From Phytophthora colocasiae (Eukaryota > Oomycota > Peronosporomycetes > Peronosporales > Peronosporaceae): a stretch of DNA of 64,000 nt. The stretch spans positions 1,240,001 through 1,304,000 of the forward strand of contig JAGKQI010000049.1 in NCBI GenBank assembly GCA_018806915.1. Direction: 5' to 3'. Positions within the stretch are counted from its first letter, which is position 1. Every line of letters begins with the position of its first letter. Under the pieces are notes generated by a model, which did not search any database, was not told the DNA's origin, and worked only from the letters and a program-made list of their open reading frames with translations. Of the stretch, positions 52,418 through 63,793 are shown one piece after another. Position numbers and translations under genes: made by a program.

Positions 52418-54200
52418 GTCATCGCCATACGAAGAAGTGGGTAACCCCATGGAAGCATTACTGGAATACCTTGCCACACCTTTGACACGTCCACTTGAAG
52501 CATATCGGCTCGAATGCATCTTTTTCAGTTGTCGGATACTTGTATCAGGGCTTGGGGGGCGATCTCCAGGGTACTCGATGGTCGCGTTCATGTTGGGATG
52601 TCTGTCTCTTGTTTTCTTCTTCTTCTTCTGCATGGCTGTGAAAACGAAGACTCCAATCAAAGCTACGGCGGAGACACCGAATACGATACCTACCGCCATC
52701 CGCGTGAACGTTGTATCGGGTGATCCGGGTGTGGCAGAGTCTAAACCATCAACATGAGTTGAGCCTGGTGCATCGGATTCTCCCCCTATTGAATCGGAGG
52801 CGTCTGGGTCGGACAGACACACAGTCACTCCGTTTAAAAGACTCTGCTCCGATTCATCACACCCCACTGCGACCTGGAAATCCGACTCTGATAGACCCAA
52901 CGTGTCCAAATTTCGGAGAAAAGTTACTTGAGCGGTAGTGAAATATCTAGAAGAGAATTTGTTCCCCGCTAAATTTCTACAGCAGAGAAATAAATGTTAA
53001 CAAGGTGATCATGCAGTCGGACTATCGTAAAAATCATTCACGTACAGAGTCTTCAGTTTCGCATGCCGATAGATAGCAATTGGAATGCTTGTCAAACTGT
53101 TTCGTCCCAGGTACCTAAGCATTGCAAAATCAATAAGAAACTGGGTAAGTGGTTATTCTTCGTACCAGCCTCACATTAATTTTCATACAGGTATTCCAAA
53201 TCTTGAAAAGTTGCTTCAAAAGTGTTGATATTATTGTTCTCCAAGCTCCTGCAGACAAGAAATCAATGTTAAACCATTTCCTTTACGTGAACTGCATGAC
53301 GAGCCAACACGTACAGAGTGGTGATAGAATTGATCACGTCCTCAGCGCTCACAATGGATAAATAATTGTAATCCAGCAGTCTACAAACAGAGAAATACAA
53401 AACAAATTAGTGTTGAAAGAAAAAAAAGAGATACAGACAACACCTACAGTCGCTGGAGTGATGCCATATTGCCCAATTCCGTCGGGAATGCTTGTAGAAG
53501 CGTATTACTAAGGTCCAGTGTTTTCACCGATGATGGCAAATAGTCAGGGAGCAGGTTAATTTGCGTTCCCAGGTCTAAATTATGGAGCGCCACCTTGGTC
53601 ACTTCCGTCTCCAGGTAAATAAAACTTGCAGCTAAGGATATTCTCGAGACTTTGCCTTTCGGGTACTCCGACACCGCTGTCCCTCCCGATACAATACTGC
53701 AAAATAACCAAAGCAATCATTCCAATCAGTAAACTCGCGTACAACTAACTCAGGTAGAAATCAACGTACAGAGTTGTCACTTGAGGAGATAACTCGATCG
53801 TTCCTAGCGTATCGACCTGGTCATTGGATACTGAAGGCCAGTTGCTTGTTTCGTCTGGGTACCCGGTCAAGTTTGCATTACTGAAATTCCCTTCCACTTC
53901 CTGCGCACTCTGATAATCTCCGAACTCCACCAAAACCACCAACGTGGGGGAAGCTGCGTTGACTGTTAAACACTCGAACGTGCAATTCCCGTCCGTCTTG
54001 CAGTTGGGCCCTACGCAGTCGCTGGCTAAACTGAAGCCCCGACACAAATTGTACTCGCCGCAAGCTGTACAGCCCCCCGTAGTGAGTGTTGAAGCCCCCG
54101 CAGCGCAGTTAGCACCAGCAGCTTTGGTGAAGAACTTAAATATTAGAGCAGCCAAGCCCAGATGCCGAATCCAAGCATAACGCGTTGAAGCCACCACCAT
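52418..54200 (-). pseudogene. LRR receptor-like kinase, 5' part (signal peptide, LRRs, membrane segment)
   Basis: Six exons: 54200-53770, 53696-53448, 53380-53315, 53248-53189, 53114-53046 and 52976-52418. All introns are 66-74 bp, in phase 2, most with GTACGT-type donors. With the last exon (46439-45432) the coding length is 2,442 bases, exactly 814 codons, so the frame was intact before insertion. Exon 1 starts at the ATG at 54200 with a signal peptide (LGLAALIFKFFT) and a Cys-rich ectodomain. Exons 2-5 carry leucine-rich repeats (VKTLDLSNTLLQAF, LGRNSLTSIP). Exon 6 has the membrane helix VGIVFGVSAVALIGVFVFTA followed by KKKKK. A likely surface receptor kinase. Confidence 0.85.
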
Positions 54201-54906
54201 TTCTAATGCAACACTGACCGACTTGGTCACCAAGGCGATGCCGAGGCTGGTCGGGCCTATCCAAAGACAATGCAAAGGAGCGGCGTCTAGTGAAAGTGCT
54301 CAGATACAGGTGGTGCGCCAAAACCGAGACGCTAATGCTTTGAACGTTGCACGAGTTTCATTTTGGCGTGTGCCGAGGTGTTTGGAAGGAACGGAAGAGT
54401 TCGAAAGCGATATGAAGTGCCGGTACTGTATAATCCATGAAGCAAGCATTTGTGTGCATGTACAGGAGGGATTAAGCAGATCTCTTTGGATTGAGCCATG
54501 TGGAATTAGAACACGTCACCCCCCAGGGAAGGCTTAGGCCTGTCGATGGGGATCGAATTAGCACTTCAACTTGTGACTTTGGCAAAGCCATAATCTACGA
54601 GGCCGAGTACTAACGCAGAAATGTACATGTATCAGCACTTTCTTACTTCCGCGCGTATGCCATCGAAAGCCACCAGCGCCTGACAGTCCAAGTGACTACT
54701 TGTTGAGCTGACTTAGCTGTGATCATGGATGCACTCAACGCCGCCATCTTGTAGGCGACTAGAATCTGCCACCACTACAAAGGTAATAGATTAACATTGT
54801 ACATTAATCATGTAGGTACTTCTCCAACAGCTTTCAAATGATTGCGCCTGTAAAAGTATGCGTATGTGTGTGTCAACTACATGCTATAACAACTTAACCG
54901 TCCCTA
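54201..54906. other. Spacer between receptor kinase and bZIP-like gene
   Basis: No convincing gene. A minus-strand tRNA-like patch (54604-54531, with B-box-like ATTCGATCCCC and complementary GGCCT/AGGCC ends) may be SINE-derived. It should hold the promoter of the receptor kinase, but no clear Inr/FPR match was found. Confidence 0.35.
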
Positions 54907-55983
54907 TTAATGAAGTGTGATGCGAGCCTTGCAAAATATACAGGATACGTCCTCTAAATCATGCAACAGCTTGAACATCGATGTCAGCATATCTGTCTGC
55001 GAGTGAAGTTTCGTCACTTTATCCGTCGAAGAGTCCCATCCGAAAAGTATTGAGCCCTTCATCACTAGTTTCTTCCCCAGCAGTCTGGTAGCTAGAGGCG
55101 ACAGCTTACCGCTATCGTCAATCAGATGTGGGAACGCGTTTCGGAGTGTCTTGTTCGTGATATACACGATAGTCGTAGTACTAGCGACCAGCGTGTCCGA
55201 CGTAGGCATCTTCATACCCTTGAGTTCCATGCGGACATCCTCAAAGTAGATGGTAAACAACTTCCAGCTCTCCAACGCTGCCTCGACGCCGAACAGAGAC
55301 CCAACCAGTACGTCTGGATCCAACATTTCCTTTAGAAAGTTAGACGCTGTAGGTCCGAACGCTTTAGGTGAAGCAACGTAGCGGTTGAACTGTCGGACGT
55401 ACTCGGAAGCCACAGCCCACGTGGTTGGGGTGATAGGAATGCAAAACGAGTCCTTTGACTTCGTTTTCAGGTGTTTAATCTCCGACTTCAGCTCAGTGAT
55501 GGCATCTTTGATGAGCTGTTCGACCTTCATCTGCTTCTCTCGGTAGCGCGCCTGGGCGATTCGAATGTCCTCTCGACGTCGAATCTTCTTCTTCAGAGCT
55601 TCAGTGACAATGGCTTTTTGTACTTCGGGTGTGGCGAGGTGGTTCATGGCGATGATCTGGTTCGCAGTCTTGAGGTCTGATGTTATGCATGAAGCTCTTT
55701 TCCGCCTAGACGACAAGGTTGTACCGATTAGCCCAGCGATGGAGGACGGGAGCGCAGATCTCGTTGAGGTTTCTCTCTCCACTTCGGTAGCACTCTCAAG
55801 TGTATCGATGGGGTACCTTTGACGTATTTGTTGATAAGGAGTGTGACGATGACGCGCACGAGGTTGGAAAACCCTTCGGTCTTCTTTGTGGTTACACTGC
55901 TTCGAACTTCTTTGTACGACATGACCGATCACAGTATCACTAAAAACCTGAATATTGGACAAGTTCGAGGGGCACGAATCCAT
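54907..55983 (-). CDS. bZIP-like transcription factor
   Basis: 358-residue frame. Residues ~131-175 are a basic region and leucine zipper (KKKIRRREDIRIAQARYREK, then Leu-rich heptads). The canonical NxxAxxxCR signature is altered: IAQARYR lacks the Asn and Cys, as in the divergent bZIPs described for oomycetes. The C-terminal half (LKEMLDPDVLVGSLFGVEAALESW..) is helical and recurs as a fragment at 45291-45412. The first ~110 residues are low-confidence; the real start could be the Met before NHLATPEVQ (near 55650), or an upstream exon may exist. Expected to act in the nucleus. Its target genes are unknown. Confidence 0.6.
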   Translation of the reverse strand: MDSCPSNLSNIQVFSDTVIGHVVQRSSKQCNHKEDRRVFQPRARHRHTPYQQIRQRYPIDTLESATEVERETSTRSALPSSIAGLIGTTLSSRRKRASCITSDLKTANQIIAMNHLATPEVQKAIVTEALKKKIRRREDIRIAQARYREKQMKVEQLIKDAITELKSEIKHLKTKSKDSFCIPITPTTWAVASEYVRQFNRYVASPKAFGPTASNFLKEMLDPDVLVGSLFGVEAALESWKLFTIYFEDVRMELKGMKMPTSDTLVASTTTIVYITNKTLRNAFPHLIDDSGKLSPLATRLLGKKLVMKGSILFGWDSSTDKVTKLHSQTDMLTSMFKLLHDLEDVSCIFCKARITLH

Positions 55984-56253
55984 TGTAGAATGGATGAACG
56001 ATCAGTGCAAGGAACTGGAAATCAGATAATGAGGACCCCATAATGGTCCAGTGGTCAAAGTACCCTACCAGTAGTCCCTAAATTCAACATCCCCACAATC
56101 AACCAGGCCTTAAAAAATAATTAACTTTCATTTCCTGGAAATTGAGTGAGTATTGCGGTCTCATGACAAAGCCAAGCCAAACTACGAAACACGACCACTG
56201 TACATGCAACTTATTTTACTGTAAATACAGGGCCTCCTGGTTGTCTTGGATGA
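55984..56253. other. Non-coding stretch
   Basis: AT-rich sequence without a recognisable gene. Confidence 0.3.
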
Positions 56254-56322
56254 GCTTTGTGGATCTAGCGGCTAGATGCTAGCCCGCAATTAGCAGGGGT
56301 TCGACTCGAGCTCCACAAAAGC
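56254..56322 (+). other. tRNA-like sequence, possibly a SINE head
   Basis: The ends GCTTTGTGG and CCACAAAAGC can pair. An anticodon-arm-like hairpin (GCTAG-7 nt-TTAGC) and a Pol III B-box-like GGTTCGACTC are spaced as in a tRNA. The D arm is irregular and the base before the anticodon is C rather than T, so it is not a standard tRNA gene. Confidence 0.3.
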
Positions 56323-56382
56323 CAGCCAGTAAGATCGATAAAACGCTTGTATCTGTACAGCAAGCAGTCTATCCAGGATACG

Positions 56383-56499
56383 CTAGGAAGATGACGGTAC
56401 GGCAAATAGCTTGATTAGCTGCTAGGAAGATGACGGTACGGCAAATAGCTCGATTAGCTGCTAGGAAGATGACGGTACGGTTAACAGCTCGATTGGACG
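56383..56499. repeat. 39-bp tandem repeat, three units
   Basis: Units start CTAGGAAGATGACGGTACGG at 56383, 56422 and 56461. The array lies just left of the copia element. Confidence 0.9.
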
Positions 56500-56514
56500 C
56501 CAGGGGTTGTAAAG

Positions 56515-56723
56515 TGTTGGATTTCAGCGTGAACATGTGTACATGTACTAGCACTCTTCAAGATGGGACCATAGTGTTGCAGTTGAGGAGGACTTGGGTT
56601 AACTCGTAGCTAGCTGAGGTTTTCGTCCAGACCAACCGTTGTTGCGGTGGTCATGGTTTTCCCTCATCGTAAGAAGGACCAAGTTGGTCTTTCACAATTC
56701 AACATTCTCTACAAAAACCAACA
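56515..56723 (+). repeat. 5' LTR of the copia element
   Basis: 209 bp, same as 61413-61621. Confidence 0.93.
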
Positions 56724-59059
56724 GGTTATTGGCCCAAGCTTCCTCTTCCGACCTTGCTATCAGTTTCATCATGTTGAAGTGGAATACTGACAAAAATTTC
56801 GATGGGACAAACTACACAGCGTGGAAGACGCGTGTACAAGCCATGATGGAAGCTCAGGATCTCTGGGAAATCGCTACGCTGCAAGAACGGCCGCCGCGTC
56901 ATGCATCAAGGCGAGTCGAAGAAAGTTTTTGGCACCGCGAGCGCAAAGCCAAAGCTTTTCTACTTGAGACGCTGACCGACGAGCTAGTAGTCAGTGTTGG
57001 TACTCAGCGATATGCGTATCAAGTTCTGGAGTACTTAGAGCAAACGTACGAGGCCAAGAACTGGGGCAACCTAGTGGCACTTCGAGAACAGTTCATTTCG
57101 CTGAAGTTCGAGGATGGCCAAGAAATGACAGTGCACTTAAACAAGCTGAAAACCCTAGCGGACAAACTTGCCCGCCAAGGGAAACCGGTCGACGACAAAG
57201 AGCGAGTGTGTCAGCTCTTGACAAGCTTGCCTGAGTCCTGGTCGCACTTTAAGAGCGTGTACTTCACTCAGGATCGCCCGTTGCCATGGCAAACAATGGA
57301 AGGCAACGTAATGGCGGAGTTCTCCCGACGTTCGCATGACCAGCCAGCACCAGTCACGGAGCGTAGCCTGGCGGCGCCTGTTGTGGCCAACGAAAATGTC
57401 TATATGATGGCAGAAGCTCTTGTTGCCAGCCGTCGTAACCCCCGAAAGGTGAACAGCCATCGAGCCGCTCCGTACCCGCAACGGTCAAGTAACGGTCAGG
57501 TGTGCTTTTACTGCGGAAAGGAAGGTCATCACAAACAGGTCTGCAGGCTTAGAATCCGACACCAACAAGAGCGTGGTGTTCCAGACGCCAGTGGCCACGC
57601 CGCCGTTGCATCAACTCCCAGCAATACAGTTGAAGATGCTACTGAAACTCTCGAACAGCTCCCACCTGTACTTGACGGAGAAGTATGGGGCCTCGCTGTC
57701 GCTGATACAAGTGCGTTGAAGGCGGATAGCAATTCGATTTGCTGGGTAATCGATTCTGGCTGTACCCAGCATATGACGTCCGATCGGTCAATCTTCGAGA
57801 AGTTTTGTCCTGGAGCTGGACAACAAGTTCGAGTGGCGACTGCAAAAATGACCCCGGTGGAAGGATCTGGTACTGTGTTGCTGAAGATAATTAAGGACGA
57901 CGGACAGACGGCACGATTAAGGCTTCACAATGTTCTATACGTTCCACGTCTGGAGATGAATCTGCTGTCTGTGTATCAAGCAGCTCAAGCTGGAGCTAAA
58001 TTTGATTTTCACGAGTCACCTGGAGCTGTCACGTTATCGCTCGGCAGCTTAAGAGTGACTTGCCAAGCCAGAAACAAGCTCTATGTCCTCCATGCAGATC
58101 GGACGACTCCTACTGCTCTTGCTGTAAGGCCAGACCTGACGCTTGATCTCCTGCATCATCGTTTTGGGCATGCCAGCAAACAGGTACTACGCAAGATGGT
58201 GTCGACTAAAGCTGCTACTGGAATGGATTTCTTACCGGAGCCGGAAAATATGCCGTGTGATGCTTGCGAACTGGGGACAAAGCGAAGAGCTACGTTTAAA
58301 ATGGGCCCCAGAGCAGATTTGGACGGCTGCAATAATGTCGTTCACAGCGACATCGCTGGACCAGTCGAATGCCCATCAATTAAGTTGGAGCGCTACGTCT
58401 TGATATTTGTCGACGCCTACTCGCGGTACTGTACTGTTCGTCTACTGCACAAACGTTCGGAAATGTTTCAATGTTTCCTCGACTACAAAGCTGCAGCCGA
58501 GACGAAGCATAATCGATCGATCCGTCGCTTCATCAGTGATAATGGCGGCGAATATCTGGAGAGCGAATTCACTAATTACTGCAGAGAACAAGGCATCCAA
58601 CGCGAAACTACCACTGCGTACACGCCTGAGCAAAATGGCATGGCAGAAGTTCGTTTTCGAGTGCTCTTCAACAAGGTTCGAACGGTTCTCATATCAAGCG
58701 GGTCACCCAAGCAGTTCTGGGGAGAAGCTGTACTTGCGATGGTCTACACGTACAACCGCACGCTCTCGTCGGGCATTGGGATGACACCTTACGAGCGATG
58801 GCATGGGCACCCCCCAGATGTAGCCAATCTGCGGACGTTCGGCTCATTGGCGTACGTGTATGTTTCTTCGAAGACGAATTCTCGAGGTAGAGCTGGAGCT
58901 AAGCGGCAAAAGCTCGACGCAAAAGCTGTCCGAGGCATTTTGTTGGCTACGCGTCGAACCAAAAGGGTTGGAAGGTGCTTGACTGCGACCAAGGTACAAT
59001 CGTCACTTCCATTCATGTCACGTTTGATGAGAGCAGGTCAGCAGCAGCACGCGATTTAA
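56639..59059 (+). pseudogene. Copia gag, protease, integrase
   Basis: 806-codon frame. The natural start is the ATG near 56771, since the first ~44 codons lie in the LTR and leader. Gag is of the UBN2 type (FDGTNYTAWKTRVQAMM, LLTSLPESW). The zinc knuckle is CFYCGKEGHHKQVC. The protease site is WVIDSGCTQHM. The integrase has its HHCC part (HHRFGHASK.., CDACELG) and DDE residues: D in VHSDIAGP, D in FISDNGGEY, E in NGMAEVRFR. The frame is lost at AAAAGGG near 58968, one base off the RT frame, in a short homopolymer. Confidence 0.9.
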
Positions 59060-61077
59060 AACGACAAGAACTGCGTAAACTTTCCGTCCGACAATCTCTC
59101 GACTTTGAATTTTACTCGCGCACAGCAACCTCTGAAGTGGACATCCTGTTTTACAGCCAACTACCTCCCGAAGAAAAACCGTCGGCAAATGATATCGTAC
59201 TTCTCGAGGACTTTGTTGCGGGCTTTGACATGAATACCGTGAACACTGCTGTACTGTGGCCACAACTCGTCACATACGCACCTACGTCTGCAGCGTGGCT
59301 TCGTACTTTGATCGGACCACAAGCGCTTACCAGTCAATCTGTCCATCCGATCATACATGCAGCACGCAAGCAAAAACAAGCTGAAGTTCTCGTTGCTGTG
59401 GAAAATCTCAAGCACAAAGAGGAGATGAGTCTGGTTGTTGCTGAAGGCATGGGCGTTGACCCGACCACCTACAGAGAAGCTATGACAAGACCAGACGCAT
59501 TGAAGTGGAAGGATGCCACCGCTGCTGAGATTGACTCGCTTCTTCGAAATAAGACGTGGATATTGGTGAAACTTCCACCAGGCAAGCGAGCATTGTCGTG
59601 TAAGTGGATCTTCAAGCGCAAGTTCTTCAGTGACGGTACGCTCGAGCGATACAAGGCGCGGTTAGTGGTCATCGGCTGCCAGCAGATAAAGTTCGTCGAC
59701 TTTGAGGATGTTTTCGCTCCAGTTGTCCGTCTGGAGTCCCTTCGAATACTTTTAGCAATTGTCTGTATTCTGGATCTGGAGTGCGATCAAATGGACGTCG
59801 AGACTGCGTTTCTGAATGGACTCCTCGAGGAGGAAGTGTACATGAAGATCCCTCAAGGGCTGGAGGTACCCGGACAAGAAAATCTTGTGTGTCGTCTTCT
59901 AAAGAGTCTTTATGGACTCAAGCAGGCGCCAAGGGCATGGCACAAGGCGCTTGTAGATTACCTCACCTCCGCGGGATTCGAGGCGCTTCAGTGTGAAGCA
60001 TGTATCTTTATTCGAACGGTGAAAGGATCAGCTCAAATTGTAGCCATCTACGTGGACGACCTCATGCTGATCGCCAAGACCTCCCCGGAAATTGCAGAGA
60101 TGAAGAAAGGCATCAAAAACGCCTTCCGTGCCAAAGATATGGGGCCTGTCAGCTACATCTTGGGGCTCAAAGTCGTTCGTGATAGATCGCAGCGAAAACT
60201 GTGGATCAATCAACAGCTCTCAGCAGACAAAATCCTGGAACGGTTCAACATGCAGCATGCATTTGCCGCTAAGGTACCGACCGCACCGGGAAAAAGGCTG
60301 CGGAAACCTGTAGCTGTGGAAATGACAGGAAACGTCATGGCGGAAATGGCTGCGAAGCCCTTTCGACAGGCTGTTGGGAGTCTAATGTATCTGATGATCG
60401 GGTCAAGACCCGACTTGGCGTTCTCGATACAGGACGTAAGCCGTTTTCTCAACTCCTACGGAAAACCACACTGGGAGGCTGTGAAGAACATTATCAAGTA
60501 TGTCAAAGGATCAAGTGGTGATGGCTTAGAGTTCAGTGGTTCAGAAGTTAAATTATCGGCTTACTCGGATTCTGACTACGCAGCGGACGAAGACGAACGA
60601 AAGTCTGTTTCAGGGTACGTCACGTTCATTGGAAACTGTGCGGTAACGTGGAGCAGCCGGAAGCAACGCATCGTTGCCCAGTCGACAGCTGAAGCAGAAT
60701 ATATTGCGCTAGCTCACTGTACCCGTGAGGTGCTCTTTATACGCCAACTACTACTCGAACTTGGATATCCGCAGACAGAGACTCGAATTCGCGAAGATAA
60801 TCAGGCCTGCATCGCTATTGCTGAAAACCCCACACAGCACTCAAGAACGAAGCATATTGATGTCCGGTATCACTTCATTCGAGAGCACGTTCGCTCAAAA
60901 AGCATTGTTCTGGAGTACGTGAACTCGAAGGACAACATTGCGGACACATTCACGAAGGGACTAGCCAAGGATCAGTTCACAAATTTGCGGAAGCGCCTGG
61001 GTGTGACTTGCATCACTTCAAGCACGAGGGAGCAGTGTGTAGATGATGAAACCCGAATCGAACCGCTCAAAAGGTGA
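58975..61077 (+). pseudogene. Copia reverse transcriptase and RNase H
   Basis: 700-codon frame continuing the polyprotein. The RT shows WKDATAAEIDSLLRN, CDQMDVETAFLNG, YGLKQAPRAWH and the catalytic YVDDLMLIA. RNase H shows YSDSDYAADEDERKSVSG and AEAEYIALAHCT. It is open over its whole length and differs from an intact polyprotein only by the shift at 58968. Confidence 0.9.
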
Positions 61078-61099
61078 CGGAATTCTGTACTGTAGAAGA

Positions 61100-61285
61100 A
61101 TCTCGCTGATACGCGAATGGTGATCTCGCTGTTATGCGAATGGTAATCTCACTGGTATGCGAATGGTAATCTCGCTGGTATGCGAATGGTAATCTCGCTG
61201 GTATGCGGATGGTGAACTCGCTGACATGCGAATGGTGAACTTGCTTAGAGTAAATGGTGATCTCGCTGGTGTGCGAATGGGTTAT
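61100..61285. repeat. 23-bp tandem repeat in the copia 3' untranslated part
   Basis: About eight degenerate units of GATCTCGCTGGTATGCGAAT type, between the pol stop and the polypurine tract. Confidence 0.8.
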
Positions 61286-61412
61286 TGAGGAGAAGCAGCA
61301 ACCGAGAAGTTTTGTACAATCTTGAATTGTTGGTGATATACTCAGCTGTGCTTCTTGTTATTTTGTATATGTAGGTATCCAAGCTAACAACGATGTCCTC
61401 GCTGCGGGGGAG

Positions 61413-61621
61413 TGTTGGATTTCAGCGTGAACATGTGTACATGTACTAGCACTCTTCAAGATGGGACCATAGTGTTGCAGTTGAGGAGGACTTGGGTTAA
61501 CTCGTAGCTAGCTGAGGTTTTCGTCCAGACCAACCGTTGTTGCGGTGGTCATGGTTTTCCCTCATCGTAAGAAGGACCAAGTTGGTCTTTCACAATTCAA
61601 CATTCTCTACAAAAACCAACA
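61413..61621 (+). repeat. 3' LTR of the copia element
   Basis: 209 bp, followed by the TAAAG duplication. Confidence 0.93.
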
Positions 61622-63192
61622 TAAAGGACCACTGATGATACATGTATATGGTACCGGTATGCCCATAATCTTACACATCACCTCCATTTTTCTTGGCTCC
61701 ATTTCTCTCCCTACTGGTAGCTGTTTTCTTGTGCTTATATCGCGGTGGTGCGCTCGCCACATGCGCGCCTCCGCTACGAACGCAACATATGTAGCAACTT
61801 TCGCGGTTGAGTGGCTGGCGCGCAGAGGGAGCTCAAACTTAATTATTATGGAGTGAATAATCAGCGAAAGCTCAGGCCCTGAGCCCATCCCAGCGTAAAT
61901 GTTTACAATGTGACTATACTCTTAATAAAGCAAGAGTCTTGCAGAAGAAGAAGAAAGTAGTTGATTAACTTTTAGCGGACAGTCGTCTTGCAGACCTATG
62001 CTCATACGTTTGTATCCATTCTAACTTCATATGCGTTGTCTTGGAGCAGTTCGGTTCGTTCGTACCAGTAATAGGAGCCCATCCCAGCACAATGTGACTA
62101 CAACTGCAAGAGCTTGCAGCAGTTGATTATTCTAGAGTGAACAATCAGCGACATTTTGTTGATCATTCTTCTTCTACGTACAGTCTGTAGGTGCATGTGC
62201 TACATGTACATAGTGCTGTACATGTACGTAGGAAGACAGGAAAAGAAGTAAGGAAAAGAAGCTTGCAGAGTCTTGAGACTAGACTGCATGCACAGTTTGG
62301 TACAAAACTTAGCATGAGTAGACAACGCTAACAAGTCTTGACTCAAGATAATAGTAACTCGCAATTTGCAAACGACTGCAGTAGACGTTGAATCTTAACC
62401 TTACAAAGTCCCCCAGTTCGGGCGAGACGCGCAAAGCGACAAGATAGACTGGCTTTCAAGGAGTCACACATCGGATTGGAACATTTCTACATGTAGGTTC
62501 AGCACTGCTGCTGAATCAGCAGCCTCCAAAACTGTTGGCAACAGTTGTTTTGCCTAAGTAGATTCTAACATTTAGACCAGTAACGCGGGGTTGGCGGCGA
62601 GCCCATACAATGTATGTATGATACATCCTACGTGATACATGTAAGTCAACTTGATTGCTGCTAATAATCTCCAGACCAACGAAAACGTCAGTAGCAACGA
62701 TACTAATAACTTTACCTTGGTATGAATGCCGTAGGTGTAGTATTTGAGAACTTCTTCATTCGCCCTAAGTTCTCAATTTTGATCCTTTCGTACGTTTTAT
62801 TGGGGCAATAACCATATCCAGTTCACTTTTACACTGTTTTTCAGCTGTGCTCTACAGTAGTAGAGTAGAACGAGTTATTAGCAATATTCCGTAACTTACT
62901 ACTACTGTATTAGAGTTATTAGCAATATTCCGTAACTTACTACTACTGTATTAGTAAGTTATCCGCTTCCCAACTACTAGTAACCAGCGCACAGATTTAT
63001 GCACACCCCCATCCGAAACAGAATTCTATATTGATCGTATGTTTGTTGCGGAACTCCGTGTGCATGTACAATGTACTACTACTATGATACTATGACTGTC
63101 ATACTATATGTACATAATAACAAACTGTACGATTCGTAGCACGTACATCCGAGTCATGCGATTTGCTCTTCGCACCAGGCTGCTTGAGCCTC

Positions 63193-63249
63193 AAATTGAG
63201 GAATGCTGCTGGTCCTCAAGCCTTGAGGACCAGCAGCATTCCTCAATTT
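63193..63249. promoter_or_regulatory. Palindromic core promoter of effector copy D
   Basis: 28-bp arms match perfectly around a central C at 63221. The right arm carries CATTCCTCAATTT (63237-63249), a full match to the oomycete Inr+FPR core, 49 bp before the ATG. The left arm carries it on the minus strand (63193-63205). Confidence 0.8.
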
Positions 63250-63298
63250 CCTTCTCAAGCATCAAACCTCAGCTACATCCACCCAAGACTACCATACC

Positions 63299-63793
63299 AT
63301 GCGTGTGAATTACGTTCTACTCGCGGCTGCAGTTGTTCTCGTCGGAGCAATTGATGCTTCCGTTGCTACTGCCAACACTGTTGCTAAGCTTGGCGTGGAG
63401 AGTCCGGCGTTTGCAGTTGAAAGCGACAACCACCGATCTCTGAGACTGGTCAAGGACGATGCTATCGACAGCGAAGAAGACGAAAGCAACGACGACAGTG
63501 AGGAAGAAGAGAGAGGGCTCATGGATCAAGTGCAGCTTACGAAGTTGGCAGCAAAGTTCAATGGGAAGTCGTTCGATGAGATTGGTCAGATTATCAAAAA
63601 TCTGGATGATGACAAGCTCAAACTGATCTTCGACAAGGGCGGATATATTATTTCGAAGCACCTCCCCGGTTTCGAAACTGGAATGGATGGCGCTCAGTTT
63701 GGCCGTCTGATCAGTCACCTGCCAATGGAAGAACAAGCTCCGCTCTTGAGTGCTTACTCGAAGTACCTTAGCGCCAAAGGATTGCTGGATTAA
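63299..63793 (+). CDS. Secreted RxLR-EER effector, copy D
   Basis: 164 residues with signal peptide 1-25, RSLR 46-49 and EER 70-72. It is the most diverged copy: just after EER it reads GLMDQVQL where A has GFGDTYQL, and NGKSFDE where A has YGKSSDE. The rest is the same. The cluster of changes at the start of the effector domain, against a conserved signal peptide and C-terminus, could reflect selection on the exposed part or gene conversion of the rest. The 3' flank (63794-64000) is the same as that of copy A. Confidence 0.92.
   Translation: MRVNYVLLAAAVVLVGAIDASVATANTVAKLGVESPAFAVESDNHRSLRLVKDDAIDSEEDESNDDSEEEERGLMDQVQLTKLAAKFNGKSFDEIGQIIKNLDDDKLKLIFDKGGYIISKHLPGFETGMDGAQFGRLISHLPMEEQAPLLSAYSKYLSAKGLLD

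Larger units (their letters stand above)
56515..61621 (+). mobile_element. Ty1/copia retrotransposon, full length
   Basis: 5,107 bp between identical-looking 209-bp LTRs (TGTTGG..CCAACA). The target duplication is TAAAG (56510-56514 and 61622-61626). A purine tract (GCTGCGGGGGAG) precedes the 3' LTR. Order gag, protease, integrase, RT, RNase H is diagnostic of copia. One frame break is seen. It inserted at the outer edge of effector unit D. Confidence 0.94.

Noticed and set aside
56254..56322. Functional tRNA gene
   Set aside because: Irregular D arm and the wrong base before the anticodon; kept only as tRNA-like sequence.
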